A DNA stretch of 60,000 bases from Cryptomeria japonica (lineage: Eukaryota > Streptophyta > Pinopsida > Cupressales > Cupressaceae). The translations under genes and the position numbers were made by a program. Under the pieces are notes generated by a model, which did not search any database, was not told the DNA's origin, and saw only the letters and a program-made list of their open reading frames with translations. Location of the stretch: the NCBI RefSeq assembly GCF_030272615.1, contig NC_081412.1, forward strand, positions 671,674,852-671,734,851, written 5' to 3'. Shown here in pieces: positions 11,335 to 21,682 of the stretch; position 1 is the stretch's first letter; each line of letters starts with the position of its first letter.

Positions 11335-11713
11335 CAATCTCTGAAGTACTCAAATGATTCCTTAGGAAAAGGTTTAGTGAATCTTCTCTTTTGTGTTCAC
11401 ATAAACCATTCTGACTTCATTTTCTTCCACCTTCTCCTTTAGAAAGTTATACTTGATAGAGATGTGCTTTGTCTTAGAATAAAATATCTGATTATTTTAT
11501 ATGTCAATAGCAACAGACTTATCATAGTGACTAACTATTGGTTCATTGCAGTCTACCCTTATATCCTTCAACATTTTCTTCATCCATAGAACTTGTGTAC
11601 AGTTAGTAGCAGCAACAACATACTCAGCTTCAACAGTACATAAAGAAGTACATGACTATTTCTTGTTGATCCATGAAAAAAAAATTTGTCCAAAAAAGAA
11701 AGCTCCACCAAAT
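11335..11713 (-). pseudogene. B RNase H domain, 3' part
   Basis: Minus-strand reading gives the Copia RNase H signature: AEAEYVVAA near 11630-11600, then TKHISIKYNFL near 11485-11455 and VYVNTKEKI. The order and spacing match the intact-looking RNase H of element F (24653-24973). Several stops break the frame. The upstream half of the domain continues beyond solo LTR E, at 13212 and higher. In a live element this domain removes the RNA template during reverse transcription. Confidence 0.75.
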
Positions 11714-11718
11714 GTTCT

Positions 11719-13206
11719 TGTTGGCATGATTAGCATAAATGATGCAGATGAGGTAATGTAGTTGAATGCAGTTCAACAATGATGACTGAAATGGTAGAGG
11801 GCAAAAGACTATTTATGATGAAGAGATTGAGATTTTGAGATTAGATGACTTGATTAGTTATTTGTGTTGTCATTGATGGCAACTAATAAATGATGTTAAC
11901 TGATGTTTCCTGATGTCCGGTTTGTCATCTACGTGATTTAGTTTATGGGAAATGGGGTTTTACCAGCAATATATAGAAGACTATGAAATGGGACTTTAAC
12001 AAATAAATGTAGAGATGTTTTACTTGAAGTGGATGATTGGTGATTTGTGGTTTGAATGTAAGCTTTATCATAGAAATGTGTATCTGACTGGAACCACATC
12101 TTGTGATGACTACTAGAGCATGTTTCTAGTTTTTGATGAAGTTTTGCCAGGGTTTTAATAGGGTTTTAGGATCGGTGAATAAATCATCAAGCTTGTAAAG
12201 ATTTTTGGTATGACGGTGATCAACATCAAGTCTACATGTTGGTGGTAACATGACACAACCAATGTCAATGATTTGTTTTCTATTTTGGAGTAATTTATAG
12301 AATAATTTCTTGAGAAATAGTTAAATCCTTAGAAGAGTGTTTTAAGGCTTTAACTTTGTTACAAATTGAGATTTTTGTGATGAGTTACGATCAACTAATG
12401 ATTGATATTGCATTGTAATTTTTGTAAAGATCTGGATGTTGATCAGATATGATTTTTGATGATCTGTATTGTAATTCATGATGTAATTTAGGGTTTAGTG
12501 GCTGACTTAGTGGAAAGTATTATTTATATTAATATAATTGATGTTAATTGTGTCGGTAGTCTTAGAGAAGAGTGAGATCTTCCTGAGAGTTGTAGATAGT
12601 GGAGCATAACTAGATCAGATTTAGCAAGCTGAAAAGTGCAAATAACATATCACTTTTTCACTGTTGTTTCCTAACAGTTGCATCAGATTAAATCCCTTAA
12701 TTGGGTGGGTCCTGATGGGCCTTAATATTGTAAATCCCCTAATAGGGTATCTCTTAAAAAGAGTGGTAAATGCTCTCATCAGGTTGATCCTAATAGGTCA
12801 TTAAGCTCCTAATGGGGTTGCACATACAAATCCGTTAACTGGGTGACTCCTAATAGGGCATATTGTAAGCTCCTAATAGGGCGAACTTCAAAAGAGTACA
12901 AATTCTTATGGGTACTATATCCCACCATGGTTATTTTCCCTATTTGGGTTTCCACATCAATAATATGGTCTTCATGTGTGGAAATACTTTCACATGATGT
13001 TATTGATTATCTTTAGTTTATTCATTATTTCTGAATACACTGGTTATAGCAGTTTATCAAAGATTTATCAGTGGTTACCAATATTATTTAATGAATTTGC
13101 ATATGTGGTAAATGAAGTTTGATTTGAGATTAAAGTTTCAAATTGGTGTTAATACTGATTCACCCCCCCCCCTCTCAGTATTAATCGGATCCTCATAGAA
13201 TTAACA
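11719..13206 (+). mobile_element. Solo LTR E in B RNase H
   Basis: It starts TGTTGGCATG and ends with a C-tract, CTCTCAGTATTAATCGG, then GAATTAACA, the shared terminal pattern of Copia LTRs here. It has no internal region, so it is a solo LTR from LTR-LTR recombination. The host reading frame resumes on the other side: the RNase H text around the DD-x-K motif is on the right and the GGAFFL motif on the left. The flanks GTTCT (11714-11718) and GTGAT (13207-13211) match at three of five bases, consistent with an old duplication. An array of CCTAATAGGG-like motifs lies at 12685-12895. Confidence 0.78.
12685..12895. repeat. Array of CCTAATAGGG near-palindromes in LTR E
   Basis: Copies or one-base variants of CCTAATAGGG occur near 12709, 12733, 12788, 12807, 12848 and 12873. 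CCTAATAGG is an odd-length palindrome centred on one base. The intervening text also repeats loosely (AAATCCC, AAGCTCC, GGGTGACTCC). The position near the LTR's 3' end suggests transcribed (R/U5) sequence. Confidence 0.65.
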
Positions 13207-13211
13207 GTGAT

Positions 13212-14250
13212 CTTCTAGTCATCAACATCTCCATCCTAATCTGTTTCTGTATATGCACATAGTGTAAAGTCATCATTTTTAGGATACCATAAACCATATT
13301 CAGTTGTTCCTTGTAAATACCTAAAAAATTCTTTTCACCGCACTCTCATGATTCTCTCTAGGGTCACTCCGATATCTTGATACAATACAAACTACATTCA
13401 TTATATCCGCTCTAGTCTAAGTCAACTATAACAAACCTCCAATCATAGATTTATACCTTGTCGGATTTACCAAACCTAATAAATCTTTGTTTGTCCATTT
13501 CTCAGTTGTAACCATAGGAGTACTAACTGGTTTGGAATTTTCCATACCAAATTTGTTTAATAACTCTCTAGCATACTTAGTTTGACAAATAAAGATACCT
13601 TTATTAGTCTGAGTAATCTGCAAACCTAAGAAAAATTTCATTTCCCCAATCATAGACATCTCAAATTCATTCTTCATATTGTTAGAGAATTCCATACATA
13701 GCTTATACTCACCTCCAAAAATGATATCATCAACAAAAACCTCAACAAGTCATCATTAGTGATCTTATAATAAAAATTACTATCAGCATTACCTTTAATG
13801 AAACCAAGATTCAAAAGATATTTGTCCAATCTAGCATACCAAGCTTTAGGGCTTGTTTCAATCCATATAAAGCTTTCCTTAACCTACAAACCAAATTTTT
13901 GTCATCTGAAAGTGAAAATTCATTAGACTGCTCAATATAAAATTCCTCTTTGAGATCTCCATTCAAGAATTCACTCTTGACATCCATTTGATAAACCTTG
14001 TAGTTCTTATGTGCAACATAAGAAGGAAATATCTCACATCTTCAATCCTAGCTACCAGAGAAAAAGTATAATCATAATCAATTTTACATACCAATCTAGA
14101 CTTATTCCTCACAACTTGTCCATCCTCATTCAATTTATTCCTAAAGACCCATTTAGTCACAATAACATTCTTATTTTTAGGTCGGGGAACCAAAGTCGAT
14201 ATGTTATTCTTTTCTATGTGATCTAATTCCTCTTCCATAGCTTTCATCCA
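13212..14250 (-). pseudogene. B reverse transcriptase domain (broken)
   Basis: Minus-strand pieces give the Copia RT in order. The N-terminal block TKWVFRNKLNEDG lies in 14247-13963, and the first catalytic motif [11 protein letters not shown] sits near 13996-13965 in a shifted frame. The second catalytic motif FVDDIIFGG is near 13735-13709. FFLGLQI and the block KFGMENSKPVSTPM fall in 13695-13426. The catalytic aspartates are still encoded, but frameshifts and stops separate them. The product copied element RNA into DNA. The domain runs into RNase H, which is split by solo LTR E. Confidence 0.85.
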
Positions 14251-14525
14251 ATATTCATCTTTACATGCTTCAATTACTGATGTCGGTTGAACTTAAGAAA
14301 TTAAACATACCTCATTAGCTGCCAACCTTCTTCTTGTCATTAATCATTTTCTCTTGTCTCCAATGATTTGATCTTCTGAATGATTTAACCTGACATACCT
14401 AGGAGTCTTCTAACATTCTATTTCCCTGCTCTGATCTTCAGTTATGGTTAAATTTTCTAATACTGCTAGGGTAACTCATTCAACATTCTATTCTCCTACA
14501 GGTGGTACTAGTTCAGTTATGATCA
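14251..14525 (-). other. B integrase-RT linker, decayed
   Basis: No clean frame is seen. Positionally this is the low-complexity linker between the integrase C-terminus and RT in Copia polyproteins. Confidence 0.5.
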
Positions 14526-15330
14526 TCAAAACTTCCAATTATTTCTCATAAGTTCTGATTTGACCTCTATACTGCTCATCCACCTTGACAATAGCACACT
14601 CCACAATTCTCTGCAATCTTTTGTTATAACATCTATATAATTTTCTTTCATTAGGATAACCAATAAATATCCCTTCATCACATCTAGGATCAAAATTTCC
14701 AATGGAATCATCTCTTTTGATATAAAATTTACTACCAAATATTCTGAAATACATAACTATAGGTGTATGACAAAACCATAACTCATAAGGTGTCTTATTA
14801 TTGTCTCCTTTGATATCAACTATGTTGAATGTGTATACTTCCATGCTCACAACTTCTCTCCAATATATATGAGACAAATTAGCTTCCATCATCATTGTTC
14901 TAGCCGCATCCAAGATAGTCTTGTTCTTTCTTTCCACAACACCATTCTACTAAAGTGTTTGGGGTGTGGACAACTGTCTTCTTATCCCATTCTTATCATA
15001 ATAGCTATTAAATTCACCAGATGTGAATTCACCACCCTAATCTGACCTTAAGCATTTAATCTTCAATCATGTCTTTGTCTCAACTTTAGCTTTAAATATT
15101 TTAAACTTTTCAAATGCTTTAGATTTCTCCTTTAGAAAAGTAACCCACATCATTCTAGAATAGTCATTCATGATTAGCATGAAATATCTATCTCCTTTAA
15201 AACTTTTTATTCTAGAAGGACCACACAAATCAGTATGAATAAGATCAAGAATATCATTAGATTTGTCTTGAACTCTTAAAAGAAGTTTTGACCTACTTTC
15301 CCATTTGACATTCCTTACATACCGGATAAT
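14526..15330 (-). pseudogene. B integrase domain (broken)
   Basis: The best-preserved part, 14937-14539, begins MERKNKTILDAARTM and continues through YWREVV, KTPYELWF and FDPRCDEGIFIGY, all hallmarks of the Copia integrase C-terminal half. Upstream (14938-15330) the core is recognisable only as fragments (for example ECQMGK near 15310) because of frameshifts. In live elements the enzyme inserts the cDNA into the chromosome. Element C carries the same family of integrase on the opposite strand, in better condition. Confidence 0.8.
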
Positions 15331-15716
15331 AGGGCTTCACAATCTTAGGTATATCTCTAACAACCTTAATACAACTAATCTTTACAATGCAATCAAAATT
15401 TACATGACACAACCTCTTATGCCATAGCCAACTCTCATCAATTTGTGCAATCAATCATGTCTTGTCACCGGATTTCAAATAAAAGATGTTATCTTTAGTT
15501 TGAGTACCGGTTGTAATTTCCAATCTAGATCTATTAATGATTTTACATTTTCCATCCTTGAACTGTAATTGAAATCACTTATCCACCAACTGCCCTACAC
15601 TCAAAAGTTTATTCCTTAGACGTTCAACATAATAAACATTATCAGTGTTAAGCTTACCATCCAATGATATAGTTCCTCATCCTCTGATCATGCATGCTTT
15701 GTCATCTCCAAATCTA
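15331..15716 (-). pseudogene. B protease end and pre-integrase zinc region
   Basis: Minus-strand text gives LDLEMTKHA..., then NVYYVERL, LLSVGQLVD and WLWHKRLCHVNFD. This is the stretch between the Copia protease and integrase, including the His pair of the HHCC zinc region. It is directly continuous with 19738-20019 once element C is removed (…EFDGGLV | FGD-type text), which shows that C inserted here. Confidence 0.75.
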
Positions 15717-15721
15717 ACCAA

Positions 15722-16731
15722 TGTTTGCGTTATGGATATGTTGCATTTGTTTTTTCATTAATGTCAATACCTATCAGCACTTATCCTTTTGGAGATCTTT
15801 GGTTATGTTGAACTGGCACATTATGTTCACTGGCAAGTTTAGTGACTTATGCATAGTCACCAATATATCACTAACCAGTAGGTTATATTCTTCACCAACA
15901 CTGAGAATGACTTGTTATCATCTAGAGATCACTTGGTTATGTTGAAGACATGGTTTGGACACTTGGTTTTGATATTTTGGTTATTGGTCTAATTGGGTTG
16001 ACATATTTGTTGTTTCCGGCAAATTGGTCTAGGTTATGGACCGACATGCATTATCTATTCCAGATCAGCATGACATGTTATAGAGATGATTGATTAATTG
16101 GATATTGTTGTGAATGTATTGAGCTGACATCATGCATCACATCTTGACTTATTTGTAATTGATTTAATTATAATATTCTTAGTAAGTTGACCTACACATT
16201 TGGGCTTAGGTTTTGGTATATATTTAAGATCTCATTTGTGAGATAAAGAAGGTTCAAGGAAGGTTTGAAGATGATTATCAGAGCTTAACCGATGCTGAAT
16301 TCAGCATTGGAGATGCTACTTTGAGAATTACATTATCATTGGATTTAATCATCCAATTGTATTCAACGTGACTCCTATCTTTTGATTGAGCGGTGAGCTC
16401 TAGGCGGTTGGCCTTTCTGCATGTGCAGACCCCATTTGTATACACATACTATCTATAGTAGTATCATCTGATTGTGGGTAAGATTTCCCACCGTGTTTTT
16501 TCCCTTTACATGGTTTCCACGTACAAATATTTTTGTTATGCATTGTGGATGTTGTTTTTCTTTCTATTATATGCATTGAGTTTCACCAGTATTAATATTA
16601 ACTGCTAATTTGTCTACCGGCATTAAGTTTGGTTTATCAGTATTAAGTATCAAGATTGAGTAAGTTATATTTGGGTTGAAGTTATAGACAACTGATTCAC
16701 CCCCCCTCTCAGTTGCCTTCGGGTCCTAACA
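15722..16731 (+). repeat. C 5' LTR
   Basis: It starts TGTTTGCGTT and ends GGGTCCTAACA after the C-tract at 16700-16708, 1010 bp in all. Its last 480 bp match the truncated 3' LTR ending at 19732. A TATATATTTAAG box lies at 16216-16227. Confidence 0.9.
16216..16227 (+). promoter_or_regulatory. TATA box of C LTR
   Basis: TATATATTTAAG is about 515 bp before the LTR end, a usual place for the U3/R boundary. Confidence 0.45.
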
Positions 16732-16733
16732 AT

Positions 16734-16745
16734 TGGTATCAGAGC
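16734..16745 (+). promoter_or_regulatory. Primer-binding site (initiator tRNA-Met), C
   Basis: TGGTATCAGAGC, two bases after the LTR end, is the complement of the plant initiator tRNA-Met 3' end, the normal primer for Copia reverse transcription. Confidence 0.95.
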
Positions 16746-16788
16746 TAAGTCCTCCTTTTGTAGAATTTTAACAACTTGAGGAGATTCT

Positions 16789-17878
16789 ATGGCAACTAAC
16801 TTTTTCAGGAAGGATGGTTTGAAACTTGATGGAACTAACTATGGTATATGGAAGATCAAAATGGAGACACATTTGAATTCCATTGTAAAAGAGATATGGG
16901 ATGTTACAAAGAATGTCTATGTTGGTCCTACATCGGGTCAACCTAATCCACCTACTTTGGGTAAGGATCAAGAGAATGACAACAAAGCAAGCGAAGGACT
17001 TTTGAGCACCTTGTCAGATCAACAAATCATGGGATTATCAAACTGATCTATTGCTAAAGCTATCTGGGATAAATTGGAGACATTGAATGAAGGAGATACC
17101 ACTATCAAAATTGCAAAATTGGAATGCTTCTGGGTTAGTCACAAAAATCTAAAAATGGAAGAAGATGAAAGAATTTTTGCTTTTATGGAAAGGGTTAATG
17201 AAATTGTTTTGGGAATACAATGTTGTGGAGGTTCCTTAAGTGCAGATGAAATTGTTTCTAAAGTTTTAAGAGAATTGCCACCAACATACAAAATGAATTT
17301 AACTACTATTAATGAGTTGAGAACAATGCCTAATACATCAGTATCTAGAGATACCTTGGTTGGAAAACTTTCAACATTTGAGTTTGAGGAATTTAGTTAG
17401 GTTGCTACAATTAAGATAGATTTAGCCTTCAAAGCATTATCATCTGCAACATCATCATCATCATCTGATAAATTTGATTGGAAATAACTTTATGCAAGAG
17501 AACTTGAAGATATTAGGAGGGAAAATGAAGAACTTGAAGAACTTGAAGCACTATTTGCAAGGAAAATCCCTAAAGGTCCTATTGGAAGTAAGTATGAAGG
17601 TAAAGCACCATTTAAATGTTTTAATTGCAATAAAGTTGGTCATATGGCATCTAGATATCCTGATAGACATGCAAGATTAAGAGAGGAAGCTAAAAGGACA
17701 TATAAGCCTAACTCTGAGTATCAGAGATACAGATTTAAGAAGAATATAGACAAATCATGTTACTATGTTGATGAAAGAGTTACTGATGATTCTAATGAAG
17801 AACTGACAAATAATGGATGGGATTTTGTTGCAATAAAAGAAGATCAACCGGCACCTGCTCTTCCATCGGTAGAGTAGG
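16789..17878 (+). pseudogene. C gag polyprotein (broken)
   Basis: The start ATG at 16789 lies 43 bp after the primer site. The text LKLDGTNYGIWKIKMETHL is the typical Copia Gag N-terminus, and LRELPPTYKMNLTTINELRTM at about 17265-17330 the Gag middle. A TGA at 17044 and a TAG at 17398 interrupt it. A shift between frames occurs near 17400-17640, and the zinc knuckle CFNCNKVGHMASRYP (17617-17663) has lost its last Cys (Tyr instead). It then passes to an acidic linker ending at a TAG near 17875. Gag forms the particle that packages element RNA. Its closest relative in the window is B's gag. Confidence 0.85.
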
Positions 17879-17880
17879 CC

Positions 17881-18120
17881 CTGACAACTAAAATTGAAGA
17901 AAAGGATGAATGGATTATAAATTCTAGATTTTCACACCATATGACTGGTGATAAAAGTAAATTCTTATCTTTTCAGGAATATAGTGGAGGTCTAGTAAGA
18001 TTTGGGGATGATAAAGCTTGTTTGATCAAAGGAAAATGCACTATATCTTTTGATGGTAAGCACAATACTGACAACGTTTATTATGTTGAAGGTTTGAAGC
18101 ATAATCTTTTGAGTGTTGGT
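17881..18120 (+). pseudogene. C protease (inactive)
   Basis: The active-site region reads WIINSRFSHHMTGDKSKF, where Copia proteases have a D-S-G triad, so the catalytic Asp and Gly are both lost. It continues to YYVEGLKHNLLSVG. In a live element this aspartic protease cuts the polyprotein. Confidence 0.78.
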
Positions 18121-19165
18121 TAATTAGTTGAAAAGGGATTTTAGTTACAATTCAAGAATGGTAAATTCAAAATCATGAATAGAACTGGTTTGGAGATTGC
18201 AACTGGTAATCATACTAGAGGTAATATCTTTCATTTGGACAAAAATTAAAAGACATGCTTGATTGCACATATTGATGAAAGTTGGTTATGGCATAAAAGA
18301 CTATGTCATGCGAATTTTGATTGCATTATAAAGATTATGTCATCTAAGGCAATAAGGGATTTACCTGAGATTGTAAAATTTCGTAATCTGGTATGTAAGG
18401 AATGTCAAATGGGAAAGCAAATTAGAACAACTTTTTAGAGTATTTCTGAGAAATCCAATAATGTTCTTGATTTAATTCATATTGACTTGTGTGGTCTGAA
18501 AAGAACAAGAAGTCTACAGGGAGATATATATTTCATGCTAATCATTGATGATTATTCTAGAATGTGTTGGGTTACTTTTCTCAGGGAGAATCAGAAGCTT
18601 TTGGGAAATTCAAATTATTCAAGGCAATGGTAGAGAATGAAACTGGTAATAAAATCAAATGTTTAAGATCAGATAAAGGAGGTGAATTTACATCTAAAGA
18701 GCAATACATTTTGTGAAGTGAATGGGATTAGAAGACAACTATCAGCACCTTGGACACCTCAACAAAATGGAGTTGTGGAAAGGAAGAACAAAACTATTAT
18801 CGATGCAGCTAGAAGCATGATACTAGAAGAAAATCTACCTCATGTGTACTGGAGAGAAGCAGTGAATACATCGGTTTACACTTTTAACAAAGTTCACATC
18901 AAAGGAGAAACCGGTAAGACACCTTATGAACTATGGTTTGGTAATACTCCTACTATTTAAATACTTCAGAATATTTGGAGGAAAATGCTACATTAGGAGA
19001 GATGAATATGTTGGCAAATTTGATCCTAGAAGTGATGAAGGAATATTTCTTGGTTATTCATCTAAAAGCAAGGCATATAGATGTTTTAATAAAAGATTGC
19101 AGAAAATCATTGAAAGTGCAAATGTGAAGATAGATGAACACTTTAGAGGAACCTATATAGAATGA
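18121..19165 (+). pseudogene. C pre-integrase zinc region and integrase (broken)
   Basis: Motifs in order are: WLWHKRLCHANFD (near 18285-18320), CKECQMGK (near 18395-18420), the first catalytic Asp in LIHIDLCG (18472-18495), the second in IIDDYSRM (18541-18564), and QQNGVVERKNKT with the catalytic Glu (18760-18795). The C-terminal YWREAV and FDPRSDEGIFLGY follow. Stops at 18121, 18246 and 18436, plus frameshifts near 18590, 18690 and 18960, disable it. The domain ends at the deletion junction near 19165-19240, where RT should follow. Confidence 0.85.
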
Positions 19166-19219
19166 AAATCATATATGAACCTATACAAAATGAACACTTT
19201 AGAGGAACCTATATAGAAT
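19135..19219 (+). repeat. 29-bp direct duplication at C deletion junction
   Basis: TGAACACTTTAGAGGAACCT plus nine further bases occurs at 19135-19163 and exactly again at 19191-19219, immediately before the jump into the LTR. Such local copying is typical filler at end-joined breaks. Confidence 0.85.
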
Positions 19220-19239
19220 ATTGAAGATCATATGAGAAG

Positions 19240-19732
19240 ATTGTAGCGAAGGTTCAACGAAGGTTTAAAGATGATTATCAGAGCTTAACCAATACTAAAT
19301 TCAGTATTGGAGATGCTACTTTGAGTAGTACATTATCATTGGATTTAATCATCCAATTGTAGTCACTGTGATTCCTATCCTATGATTGAGCAGTGAGCTC
19401 TAGGCAGTTGGCCTTTTTGCATGTGCAGACCCCATTTGTATATACATACTATCTGTAGTATTATCATCTGATTGTGGATAAGATTTCCCACAGTGGTTTT
19501 TCCCCTTATAGGTTTTCCACGTACATATCTTTGTGTTATGTGTTGTGGATTTTGTTTTTCTTTCTGTTATATGCATTGAGTTTCACCAATATTAATATTA
19601 ATTGCTAATCTATCTACTGGCATTAAGTTTGGTTTATTGGTATTAAGTATCAAGTTTGACTAAGTTATGTTTGGGTTGAAATTAATAGATAACTAATTCA
19701 CCCCCCCTCTTAGTTGGCTTTGGGTCCTAACA
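19240..19732 (+). repeat. C 3' LTR, second half only
   Basis: From GAAGGTTCAACGAAGG onward it follows 5' LTR sequence 16248-16731 to the terminal GGGTCCTAACA. The first 525 bp or so are absent. Confidence 0.9.
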
Positions 19733-19737
19733 ACCAA

Positions 19738-20141
19738 ACCACCATCAAATTCATGCAAATATATAAACTTCCTTTTATCTATAGTCATATGATATGAACA
19801 TGCAGTATCTATCACCCATTCATCCTTGTTTTCAACTTTAGTAGCAAGATCCTTCTCTTCATGTACCAAAGCATCTTCCTTGATAGCTAAGAATACACAT
19901 TCCTTTCCATTACCGGATCCACTAGCTAAATCTTGTGTTGGTTCATCATCAAAATCACTCACACCTTCCTTGTCCACATAGTAGCATGATTTGCTTTTAT
20001 TTCTCCTATACTTATGCATGTTCTGATATTCATGGTTAGGCCTAAAATATCTTCTATATTTCTCCTCAAATATTGAATTCCTCTAAGGACATCTAGATGC
20101 AAAATGACCTATCTTATTACAATCAAAACATTTAAAAGGTG
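19738..20141 (-). pseudogene. B protease and zinc knuckle
   Basis: From right to left: a zinc knuckle reading CFDCNKIGHFASRC (20128-20087, all ligands present) and an acidic linker with SCYYVDKEG. Next comes the protease site DEWVIDTACSYHMT near 19825-19785. The usual DSG is DTA, so activity is doubtful. The frame runs into LTR sequence of element C at 19732, where the last codons of any apparent ORF are spurious. It continues at 15716. Confidence 0.78.
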
Positions 20142-20146
20142 ATTTT

Positions 20147-21073
20147 TTTGGAATCTGAGACCACTAAGAGGGGGGGCTGAATCAGTGTTCTACTAGAATG
20201 ATCACTTTTAGCCTGATTAAAACATGCATACACCAACCAGTATACCGATACATACATAATTAAAAGAAGTAAAGAAACCAATAAGCCAATTACATAAATG
20301 AACACCATAACACACATAATTATACATGGAAAACCTCAAAGAGGAAAAACCATGCTGGGATTTATGACCCACAGTATCAATCCACTGGCCATATGAAGAG
20401 ATATTACAAAAAATAGGGGCCTGCAGTTGCAGGAAGTCTTACAACCTAGAGCACACTACTCAATCATAAAATGAGCCTCACTGAATACATACAAATCCAT
20501 ACTATAATATGGAGGAATGGTTGAACTGCAAACATAGCATCTTCTATGCCTGAATACAGTTTTGGTTAAGCTCTATCTATTCCGGTCTGAAACCCTAAAC
20601 CCTTTACTAGAATAACCCTTACATAAATATCCTCACATACATGATCTCTCTGATATATTTCGCATTACCTATCCATCCATATACATGTCTATACCATTAC
20701 ATATCAAATCCTATCATATTACAAAATTATCTAACCAACTGACCTATATACCCTTTACAATTCATCATGCCTTATGTCAGCTTACAAAGATAATTATAAT
20801 GTCAATATACATGTTGGCTAGATAACATAAATACATGACTATCAAAGACAATTGTAGATGCTGGATCCAAAAGATGTCGGCCTCCAATACTGATAACCTG
20901 ATTCTAAACCATGTCAGCATGCATTGTCAGTAACTAGAGAATTCCATTCAACCTGTCGGTGCCAGTGTCTGTCGGTACACAACTAACCCAAAATATGAAG
21001 CCAGAATAAATTGCCATGTTGCCATCAATGACAACATAGTGAAACCAACCAATTGAGTGTCAATTACCAACCA
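20147..21073 (-). mobile_element. Solo LTR D in B gag
   Basis: The block carries the Copia LTR edge (GACCACTAAGAGGGGGGG near 20157-20174) and ends ATTACCAACCA. A 5-bp ATTTT flanks both sides (20142-20146 and 21074-21078). B's gag text is continuous across it: the knuckle is on the left and the linker containing GSKYEG-type text on the right, as in element C near 17581-17630. No internal region remains. The first bases are mutated from the usual TGTTGG. Confidence 0.8.
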
Positions 21074-21078
21074 ATTTT

Positions 21079-21676
21079 CCTTCATACTTACTTCCTGCTA
21101 GACCTTTAGGTACTCTTCTAGCAAATAAGGCTTCAAGTTTCTCAAACTCTTCATCTTCTTTCATCATTTCCTCTAGTTCCTTAACATATAAATATTTCCA
21201 ATCATTCTTATCGGTTTATGATGTAGATGCATGAAAATCATATTCAATCTTTGCAACTCCTTGAGGACCAAACTTTTCAGGCTCAAAGGTGGATAACTTT
21301 CTAAACAATGTATCACTATTAATAGATGTGGTAGACATTGTTCTTAACTCATTAATTGCAGTAGCCTTCATTTTATAATTCGGTGGCAAAACTCTCAATA
21401 CTTTAAAGACAATCTCATCTTCACTTAGAGATCCACCTAAACACTGCATTCCCATAACAATTTCATTCTCTTTCCATAAAAGCAGTAATCCTTTCATCTT
21501 CCTCAATTTTTCAGGTTCTCATACCTCACCCGGTAACCATCAAGTTTAGCAATTTTAATAGTAGGGTCACCTTCATTTAGAGTCTCCAAATTATCCCATA
21601 TAGCCTTTTTAGATGCTTTGTTAGTTAATCCCATTATTTGCTAATCAGAAAGTGCACTCAAGGGGGCTTCTTACCT
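21079..21676 (-). pseudogene. B gag, middle part
   Basis: Minus-strand text includes LSDxQIMGLTNKAS, AIWDNLETLNEG, CLGGSLSEDEIVFKVLRVLPP and ATAINELRTM, matching C's gag residue for residue in many places. One in-frame stop follows LSD, and a frame break lies near 21506. The N-terminal 58 codons lie 14 kb away at 35728-35903 because A-minus inserted between them. Confidence 0.85.
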
Positions 21677-21682
21677 AGCATG

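Larger units (their letters stand above)
15722..19732 (+). mobile_element. Element C: Copia, internally deleted, inserted in B
   Basis: A perfect 5-bp duplication, ACCAA, flanks it (15717-15721 and 19733-19737). The order is a complete 5' LTR (15722-16731), primer site, gag, protease, integrase, then a direct fusion to the second half of a 3' LTR (about 19240-19732). RT, RNase H, the purine tract and the first half of the 3' LTR are missing. Orientation is opposite to its host B, but the gag and integrase are of the same family as B. Confidence 0.92.

Noticed and set aside
16734-16745. tRNA-Met-like sequence
   Set aside because: It is the 12-base primer-binding site after an LTR; no tRNA cloverleaf surrounds it. 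The same applies at 28835, 34911, 35946, 47296 and 58166.
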